Below are positions 9,228 through 16,800 of a stretch of 21,918 bases of DNA, in pieces. The position numbers were made by a program, and so were the translations under genes. The stretch is from Salisapilia sapeloensis. Lineage: Eukaryota; Oomycota; Peronosporomycetes; Peronosporales; Salisapiliaceae. The stretch covers positions 1-21,918 of the forward strand of contig JAADVB010000280.1 in assembly GCA_023334545.1 (NCBI GenBank), given 5' to 3'. A model generated the notes under the pieces. That model was not told where the DNA came from, ran no database searches, and saw only the letters and a program-made list of their open reading frames with translations. How positions within the stretch are numbered: the stretch's first letter is position 1; every line of letters starts with the position of its first letter.

Positions 9228-10157
9228 ATGCACGTCCAGCGAGACTCGCCTGACCGCCTGCCCTTGATGAAGGCTCGTGTACCCAAGTTCCTTAAAAGTC
9301 TATACGAACTGCTGCATGCAGAGGATCGATCGATCATCCGATGGAATGCTGATGGCCGAAGCTTCCAAGTGCTGGACATCATGCGGCTCGAACAGGAAGT
9401 GCTGCCCAAGTACTTTAAGCATAGCCGCTTCTCGAGTTTCCAGCGACAGCTCAACAACTTTGGGTTCCGAAAATGGACCAAGACAGAATCGATCGTCTGC
9501 ACATTCAGTCATTACCATCTCGTCCAAAGACACCCGGACGAGTTGATCAATTTGATCGAGCTGCACCAACTTTTCCACGAAGATGACGAAAAGAGTTCAG
9601 ATTCAAACGAGCTGATGCAACACTCCGGTGTGCTGCCTGCGAGTCAATTCAAACGCCCGCTCCGGCACTATGGCCGCAAGACTCGTTCGGTCAAGTCTCC
9701 TCGATTGTCCATTCCAGCAGCCAAACACGCACCTATGGAATGCGAGCCCGAGAACAGTCCTCCGATGGAAGAGGGAAAGCGACTGAGTAGTCCCACATAC
9801 GTCCTACCACCATATCCGAGCGTGAAAAGTGTACGTGCACCGGTCAAGGAGGAGATGGACGCACCGTTGTGGCGCGGTGCTGGCATCATGAATGTCGATC
9901 CGATCCGATTTCATCCGCTGAAGTCAAATCAAAGCCGGTTAGCTAGCTATGGAGACTACTTGGACAGCGATGTCTGTGGCCTAGACAAGGCCAAGTTCAC
10001 CAGAGAGGAATTGGATGATTTGTTGCAGACCATGTCACGCGACGAAGTTCCTGAACCAGATGGCATGCAGGAAGCAAACGCATACCTTCCTCGTCCGCGT
10101 ATTGCGGGCAGAAACACACACGGAAATAGTGATTGGAACGTAGCATCGTCGGCATAG
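9228..10157 (+). CDS. Heat shock factor-type DNA-binding domain protein
   Basis: This is a single exon of 309 residues from the first ATG at 9228. The DNA-binding domain spans about residues 17-108. It begins VPKFLKSLYELL, contains IIRWNADGRSFQVLD, and has LPKYFKHSRFSSFQRQLNNF followed by GFRK. The latter is the HSF recognition helix and turn that contact nGAAn boxes. It closes with FSHYHLVQRHPDEL. The usual order continues with an HR-A/B leucine-zipper coiled coil, but here the sequence after residue 115 is acidic then Pro/Ser-rich, with no obvious heptad repeat. It may bind as a monomer or use another surface. The C-terminus has an acidic amphipathic stretch (EELDDLLQTM), possibly for activation. 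It is probably a nuclear transcription regulator. Targets and heat response are not shown, and the DNA-binding call is firm. Confidence 0.92.
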   Translation: MHVQRDSPDRLPLMKARVPKFLKSLYELLHAEDRSIIRWNADGRSFQVLDIMRLEQEVLPKYFKHSRFSSFQRQLNNFGFRKWTKTESIVCTFSHYHLVQRHPDELINLIELHQLFHEDDEKSSDSNELMQHSGVLPASQFKRPLRHYGRKTRSVKSPRLSIPAAKHAPMECEPENSPPMEEGKRLSSPTYVLPPYPSVKSVRAPVKEEMDAPLWRGAGIMNVDPIRFHPLKSNQSRLASYGDYLDSDVCGLDKAKFTREELDDLLQTMSRDEVPEPDGMQEANAYLPRPRIAGRNTHGNSDWNVASSA

Positions 10158-10968
10158 TTGACGAAACGCAAGGAAGTTGAGGACAGAGCGCGACGAATCC
10201 AAGAAGTATTTCTAGCAAACCCAGCCAAATACATGTTCTGTTGGATGCGTAAACTACAGCTTGCATACGGTAACTGGATCTGCCTCTCTGAACTGTTACT
10301 CGACGTCTCGGTCTGAATTTCTACGATCGAAAGGAATATGCAATACCGTTTAAGGATCTGTTTGACGCAAGTAACTTCTCGCAGCTTCAGGAACATAGTA
10401 CAATTTAACAATAATCCCATCGGAGAATCTTGGGCGATTTAAACCTAGACGAGCAGCAGCGAAAAGAAAGAAATGGGCAACGTAGCAGTACATGTCATCT
10501 TGCACGATTATCGGTTAACGATTCTAAGCGTTTCATTGATCCTGAGTAAGCCATGGCGCCAGAATTACATACGTGTTTTATCCATTATCTCTTGAGCACG
10601 ATCTTCCGACCCTGTCTTGTCTACACTTTTCACTGGTTGGAATCGTTCCGACGCTGCGAACAACTAATTTATTTGAGTTACTGGATTCTCGATTGAACAA
10701 CTCCATGAGCTTCCAGTCAAGCAATGCAGCATGGGACAAGTCGTAGCACATCGAGCATCCACGACGTGCGGTAGCACGCAAGTTCTGATTCAGTTCACAC
10801 GGGAGTTCCATCAGCGCAGGATCATAACAACTGCACTATATCCAATCGAATGACAGTAGCTAGGCTTCGTACTTGCGTTACGTCGATCTATCGTTGTCTT
10901 CCTGCTCATTCATTCCCATTCCATTATCAATTTTGCGTGCTCACGCCAAGTTACCACTTCTCTGTAAG
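10158..10968. other. Intergenic spacer (811 bp)
   Basis: This region lies between the HSF-type and thaumatin-like genes, both on the plus strand. A plus-strand frame without ATG is open from about 10543 to a TAG at 10744-10746 and reads NLFELLDSRLNNS near its end, but it has no recognisable domain or start. The last 65 bases look like a transcription-start region. Nothing else is supported. Confidence 0.5.
10904..10936 (+). promoter_or_regulatory. Candidate oomycete initiator region of the thaumatin-like gene
   Basis: GCTCATTC followed by CATTCC, then CCATTATCAATTTTGC, lies 33-65 bases before the ATG at 10969. It resembles the oomycete initiator plus flanking element (TCATTYYN then CAWTTT), though imperfectly. 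If used, it excludes the in-frame ATG at 10873 as a start. Confidence 0.4.
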
Positions 10969-12216
10969 ATGCTCCTTAAGAATATCTTGGCTACAACTAT
11001 CGTCGCTGTCTCTGCAGTCAATGCAGTCTCTGTCGAATTTAAAAATGATTGCTCGAAGGAGGTCAGCTTGTACGATAACTCTATGACAGAGATCATCTCA
11101 TCCGGCTCCTCGACTTCTCGCACCATATCAAATGGTTTCAAGGGAATGTACCGTGATGGAAGCGATGATCAAGCTACTCTAGTCGAAATTACTATGGATG
11201 GAGATCACCCGTGGTACGACCTAAGTATCATTCCCCCCGGATCGGATACCTGCAGAAGTCTAGGAGCATGCAAATCTGCAACTGGGACTGTCGGCTTTAA
11301 CACGCCTATCCAGATCGAGCCTCAGGACAATAACGGTGTCAATACGTGCAGGACACTGATGTGCCTTTCCGATGGATGCACTGACGCATATCACTTCCCA
11401 TCGGATATCAAGACTCACGACTGTCCCTCTGGAACATCATTCCTGGTTACCTTTTGTCCTAGAGGAAGTGGTGGCAACAGCAAGCCTGAGCCGACTGAAG
11501 CTCCTGCTCCTGAGCCGACTGAAGCACCAGCTCCCGAGCCAACTGAAGAGCCTTCCCCGGAACCGACTGAAACTCCGTCACCTGAACCGACGGAAACTCC
11601 ATCTTCCAAACCAACTAAAGAGCCTTCACCTGAGCCCTCTAAGATGCCAGCGCCAACGGAAACGCCGAAAACGGAGCAGACCTCATCGTCAGAACCTCTA
11701 AAGGCTCCAGCTTCAAGACTAGCTTCATCCAAAACGACAGAAGTGTCCACGACGGATACTTTGGCGTCAACACAAGAATCGAAATCGTCTGAATCGACAG
11801 AGACAGAAGATGCTTCTAAGGATGCAAGTGTAGCACAAGAAATGGACACTCAATCAATCCAGAAAAAGCTGCGCACGGTGGACTCTACTTCTGCGTCAGG
11901 ATCTGCTTCAGTTTCTGCTAGCGGATCGGACGAAGCAGTCATGGATGTTTCTGAATCAGAGGATAATTCAGTTGCGTCTGTGTCTGGTGTTGTGGATAAT
12001 GGTCCTCGAAACGGTGTCAACCAGGCAAACACCTCATCTTCGGGCATGAGTGGATCAACGACAGCAATTATCGTCGTTGTCGTTGGTGCTGCATCCATTG
12101 CGGCGGCTACTGTCTTTATTGTTGTTATGCGAAGGAAGAAGCAACAGTTAGACGAGGAGCAGAAGAGTCCTCAAGTTCAAGAGGTCTCACCTGCATATCT
12201 CGAAGCCAACTTTTAA
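10969..12216 (+). CDS. Thaumatin-like protein with Pro-Thr-Glu repeats and C-terminal membrane anchor
   Basis: This encodes 415 residues in one exon from ATG 10969, which gives a clear signal peptide (MLLKNILATTIVAVSAVNAVS). The frame continues upstream to 10873, but that start would bury the signal. Residues 22-165 resemble a small thaumatin-like domain: VEFKNDCSKEV at the start, WYDLSIIPPGS, GFNTPIQIEP, CLSDGC.DAY, and the end signature CPSGTSFLVTFCP. Eight cysteines would allow four disulfides. Then comes an eight-residue repeat of the EPTEAPAP type (174-229), a long Ser/Thr-rich stretch likely to be O-glycosylated, one hydrophobic helix (about 364-386, IIVVVVGAASIAAATVFIVV) and a basic RRKK stop-transfer with a short cytosolic tail. 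The domain would face outward on a stalk. Plant and fungal relatives bind or cut beta-glucan, but the acidic cleft residues were not checked. Role unknown. Confidence 0.78.
   Translation: MLLKNILATTIVAVSAVNAVSVEFKNDCSKEVSLYDNSMTEIISSGSSTSRTISNGFKGMYRDGSDDQATLVEITMDGDHPWYDLSIIPPGSDTCRSLGACKSATGTVGFNTPIQIEPQDNNGVNTCRTLMCLSDGCTDAYHFPSDIKTHDCPSGTSFLVTFCPRGSGGNSKPEPTEAPAPEPTEAPAPEPTEEPSPEPTETPSPEPTETPSSKPTKEPSPEPSKMPAPTETPKTEQTSSSEPLKAPASRLASSKTTEVSTTDTLASTQESKSSESTETEDASKDASVAQEMDTQSIQKKLRTVDSTSASGSASVSASGSDEAVMDVSESEDNSVASVSGVVDNGPRNGVNQANTSSSGMSGSTTAIIVVVVGAASIAAATVFIVVMRRKKQQLDEEQKSPQVQEVSPAYLEANF
11488..11655 (+). repeat. Seven 24-bp units encoding an eight-residue Pro/Glu/Thr repeat
   Basis: Seven degenerate in-frame units run from Glu174 (EPTEAPAP, EPTEAPAP, EPTEEPSP, EPTETPSP, EPTETPSS, KPTKEPSP, EPSKMPAP). 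The first two encode identical octapeptides and the later ones decay. It forms an extended stalk-like linker in the thaumatin-like protein and is a likely place for length variation. Confidence 0.85.
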
Positions 12217-12309
12217 ATGCCTGAAGATAGAAATAATCGACTAATGTAAAAAGTTTCATACTCGAAAAGGCACTTTCATTTGCGTCGAGTTTCTAAACTT
12301 CATCTACTG

Positions 12310-13685
12310 ATGCCGATAGATGATAAAAATGCGCAGGAGAGCATTCCTGAACCACTATCAAAAGATCGTGTGAGGAGTCACATTGGCGTATTAGGTAAAG
12401 ACCCATTTACTTTAGCTCATGTGTATACCACAGTGCGACTCGACCACTTGCAGCTTTCGGATATTGCTGCCTTAAGTACATATCGACATTTACAGGTAGT
12501 TTGTGCATGAAGATGATGAGTTATTTCTTAGATTACTGACATAATGTATTGGCCACTAGCATGTGTACTGTGATCATAACAGTATTACATCGCTGGAGGC
12601 ATTAAAGCACCTTCCTCTTCTGCTATCATTAGATGCTTCCCACAATGCCTTGACAGAAACTCTCGGTACATGCTGATTGTATTTTTAGCTCTCTTTCACC
12701 ATCTCATTTACCTTCTGAGTAGAGTATGACACGCCCAAGTGTTCACCAATGAAGGCATGGGTTGGTGGTGAAAACGCGATCGGCTCGCTGATTCGGATCG
12801 CACACCTGTCGCATAACCTTATCAATACCGTTCGGGATTTAGGCACCTCGCATCCATACCTCCAGGAATTGTATCTGTCCCATAACGCCATCACGGATGT
12901 ATCGGGTGTTTCTGGACTACAGTTTCTACGTGTGCTTGATCTCTCCTATAATCGTCTTTCAACGTTACAAGGAATGATAACCAAAGACGCATCGCTGCCA
13001 ATCGAAACTCTACTCCTCAATCACAATCAGCTCACGAGTATCGACGCAATCGCGCAACTTCCACGCCTACAGCGACTAGAAGTGGCAAACAATGAGATCG
13101 TAAGACTCGATTGCTTGGAGGTATGATCACTATGGTACTGCACACTGGCAGTAGACTAATAGATGGAGGAAACGAGTAGCAATGCGAACGACTTCAGCAT
13201 TTTAATATCTGTGGTAACCCAGTGATAAGTGTGAATGAGATCAACCATTTATTACAGCTACAAGATCTTCAAACGCTAGATCTTTCGAATACACCGATTG
13301 TGTCAAAGGAAGTAAGTGAGCTTATATACAGGGCTCGAGTGGTCTATCGATTGCGTCAGCTTCGAGAATTGGATGGTCATGTCGTTACTGCAAAAGAAAA
13401 AGTGAAAGCACATATCATGCACGGTAGCGACCTCATGTCACGCCAGCAAGTATTGGAAGACGTCCTACCTTTCCAACAATTTGTCAACTACTTGTACGTA
13501 CTCAATAGACTACTCCAAAGTTACCATGACCAAAAGTACGATGTAGACCGCCCTTGGAGTTTGACGATGATGACGAGCTGCACCAGGCCATTTCTCAAAT
13601 TGAGGCGAAACAAGATCTAATGGAAGCTGATACTCCAGAGGATATCAGCACTCCTTTCTCCACCGAAGTAGCTACAAAGCTCTAA
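12310..13685 (+). CDS. SDS22-type leucine-rich-repeat protein, LRGUK/ciliary-like
   Basis: There are five exons: 12310-12495, 12560-12665, 12723-13120, 13180-13493 and 13547-13685. They total 1,143 bases and encode 380 residues. Introns are 64, 57, 59 and 53 bp with GT..AG ends, and every join keeps phase and completes a repeat. Examples are LRHLQ|HVYCDHNSI-type continuation over intron 1 and DCLE|QCERLQHFNICGNPV over intron 3. About nine repeats of 22 residues show LxxLxLSxNxI spacing. The cap has LRQLRELDG followed by the AKEKVKAH element and a PPLEFDDDDELH segment. LDASHNALTETLE and the KV(K)A cap resemble the LRR part of LRGUK and LRRC23, proteins of cilia and flagella, but no guanylate kinase domain is present. 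A zoospore flagellar role is inferred. The ABCA gene starts 115 bp downstream. Confidence 0.8.
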
Positions 13686-13800
13686 CGTAGTTTGCATTAA
13701 TACTTTATAATTCAGCAATCGTATTTACAAATATGCTGATTCGCGTGGATTCTTCGTTCTAAAAAATAGATTCATAGTAGAACATACATTCGTACGTAGA

Positions 13801-16800
13801 ATGATGTTAGAAATTCGAGATGAATCACTAGAATCATATCATCCCAAGATGTGGCGTTCCGTCGGACCGCTCTTGTGGAAGCATTGGCGAGTGAAGCAGC
13901 GAGAGAGTCGACTGAATAGAGGACGCACGCGTTGGCTCTTGCCACCTCTATTAACCGATGTCTTACTCCCACTAGTCTTGCTTCTATTCGTCGTTCGTAT
14001 GATGTGTCAATACAACATCGTTTCGCCCAATTCCCCATACTCTTCACAACGAGACATGCGAGAGGTACCGCAATGGAGCACAAGCATACTTCCTTTCAGT
14101 CCAAAGCAAGTCTCGTCAAAGAATACAGCGTCCATGCTTGTCGCTGGCTTCCCCAAGTCCGTCTCGATGAACAATCAATCGATCGCGCTGGTGGATCGAC
14201 AAGTTAATCGAGATTTCATCAAGTACTTGGATAAAGAGTATCCTTCGAGTGAAGAGCTTGGGTTTCCGTCCTTTACTAGTCTAGCTGCATGGATACCCAT
14301 CCCGAAAAGCGATGACGAAAGTGCTCTAGTGGAGAGTATCAAACGCTATGCACAGGCTGCCGATCGACGTGTGAACGTTGGTCTTGATCTGAAGCAGGCT
14401 AGACATGAAAAGTCATCTAGCTATGAGCTCTTGGCTCTCATGTCGTTCGATCTAGACGACAATGACCGTACGACGTCGAAAGATCAGGTGGAACGATATT
14501 ATATTCGTAAACTCCAGGTCAATTCCACTTCGGATATACGTGAGTTGATCTATCCAGGCATCCTTCCTTTGCAAATGGAAGCAAATCTCTACCTTCGCTC
14601 GATCTCGGGATTACGCCTCGATCATCCATCCCCGGAACGTGCTTGCAGTGCTTTAGATACAGTCCTAAAGTCTGGTAATCTTGCCTGGGAGGACCTACCT
14701 CCACTCTCTCCTTTAGGGCATAGTCAGGATGCATGTGAAAAAGCTGTAGCACAGTCGTCATTGTCCAAGCAAGTGACTACTTTCCTACGTAATCTAGAGG
14801 CAAAGATGAGTTCGTCCGACACACTCCGATCTTTGGATGCTAAAGAGCTACCTTCTCGACCCAAGACAGTCGTACAAGGTGCACTGGAAAGCAACATTGT
14901 CGTGTACATGACGTACTACTTTCTATGGCCCTACGTGCGTCTCGTACGGGACATTGTGTCGGAAAAAGAGAGTCAGCAGAAAGAGTATCTACTTATCATG
15001 GGACTCAGTCCCACCGCTTTGCTCCTCAGTTGGTTCCTACTCTACTGGTTTGCAGGCATGATCATCACAGCCATCGCGACGTACATGCTGTCCGGTATCA
15101 TGTTCGCTTCTGGTAGCTTGAGTTTTGTCATCCTTCTCTCTGCTTTTGCTACTACAATGCTCTTGTTTGCCATTGCCATTACTCCTCTCTTCACACAGAC
15201 CAAAACGGCAGCAGCCAGTGCGCCTTTGCTATACATCCTCCTATCGTCCGCTCCCTTCCTGCGTAGTATCTTAGGAGAGGAAGTCGTCGCGTCTTCCTGG
15301 ATAGCTAGTAGTCTCTTGTATTGCATGGAACAAGTCAGTGCACCTGTGGTGTTTATGGAAGCGTTGCATGGTATCGTCCATCTAGACGCTACTACAGGAA
15401 GCATTCGAGCTGTCGACTGGTCACAGACCGTTGCTCCTACCGTTATCTACATGGCATGGCAAGGAGCTGGGTATCTTGTGCTCGGATGGTACCTCGAGCG
15501 TGTCTTTCCTCGCTCGTACGGCGCACAGGAGCCATGGTACTTTGCTCTAAGTCCGACGTATTGGTTCCCGAGCTGGTTTGCACATACGCAAGGCCAGGAG
15601 GAGGATGAGACACTGCTCGAGTCCGTCGGTTCTCGACAGGACAAGACGATTCGAGAGATCTCTTTGGAAGAAACGAAGACGCGTGCTACCTCTGCATTGG
15701 TCGTATCGAATCTTTCAAAAACCTATACCGGTGGTACGGAAGCCTTGAAAGACGTTTCATTTAGTATTCGAAAGGGAGAGATCTTTTCTTTGCTCGGAAG
15801 AAACGGAAGTGGCAAGTCGACATGCATGAATGTCATTTGCGGTAGTCTCTCTCCTTCGAAAGGAGATGTCATTGTCGGCGACGCGCGTGTCTCGAAAGAC
15901 GCATCTCGTATACGTCAATCGCTTAGTGTTTGCTTTCAACAGAACGTTTTATTTCCGACGCTAACAGTTGAAGAGCACTTGTACCTCGTCTGCGCATTGA
16001 AGCAAAGTCTTGGCGTACGTACAGTACCTAAGGACGGATGGATACGCAAGTTGGAGACATTCGGATTGGTAGAAAAGCGATATGCGCTTGCATCCACACT
16101 TTCTGGTGGTCAAAAACGGAAACTATCCCTTGTTCTAGCGCTATTAGATGATGCACACGTGGTTCTACTCGACGAACCGACGGCTGGAATGGATCTAAAG
16201 GCACGAGTGGATACGTGGGAGGCACTACGAGCAGCAACACAGCAGCGAGCAGTGATCTTAACGACACACTCGATGCAGGAAGCACAGGCACTGTGTGAGA
16301 ACATTGGTATACTCGTGGATGGAGAGCTCAAGTGCTGTGGGTCGAGTCTATTCCTACGAGAGAAATTTGGCGTCGGGTATAAGCTCAAGGTCGTTCACGA
16401 TGATGCCGACCGTCGAACGAAGGACGAACTGACGGAAATGATTCGATCGTATGTACCGGAAGCAGAGGAAGTGAGTGATAACAAGTGGGAGACTAGAGTG
16501 CAGCTAGGTACACAGGCGACGAACATACCAAGTCTCTTGCGCGAATTGGACAAGAGGAAGGAAAAAGGTGAGATGAAGCAGTATTCAATCGTTGCTACGG
16601 ACTTAGAAGACGTCTTTGTCAATGTGACGGAAGGTGGCGACGTCTATCATCATGTCGATGCAGAAAAATGGCACTCCTCGTCCTCTGGTCGTGAGAAAAA
16701 TATCGAGTCGTCATCTTCGATGCTTCAAAAGTTTAAAACACAACTAGCAGCTCTTGTACGTAAGAGGTTGAAAGTCGCTGGTCGAGAGCGACGAGCACTC

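Noticed and set aside
10543-10746. Plus-strand open stretch ending in a TAG, reading NLFELLDSRLNNS near its end
   Set aside because: It has no ATG, no convincing splice acceptor linking it to the HSF-type gene, and no known domain; a frame this long can occur by chance at this base composition.
10873-10968. Upstream in-frame ATG of the thaumatin-like protein
   Set aside because: It would place 32 residues before a good signal peptide and lies before the likely transcription start.
11415-11849. 144-codon minus-strand frame with Gly/Ser/Val periodicity
   Set aside because: It is the mirror image of the Pro-Thr-Glu repeat and Ser-rich stalk of the thaumatin-like gene.
13502-13620. Read-through of the fourth LRR exon to a stop at 13618
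   Set aside because: A 53-bp GTACGT..GTAG intron (13494-13546) joins to a better acidic C-terminus in phase, and the read-through tail looks frame-shifted.
15321-15608. Secondary open frames inside the ABCA gene
   Set aside because: They are shadows of the 1,898-residue frame with no motif of their own.
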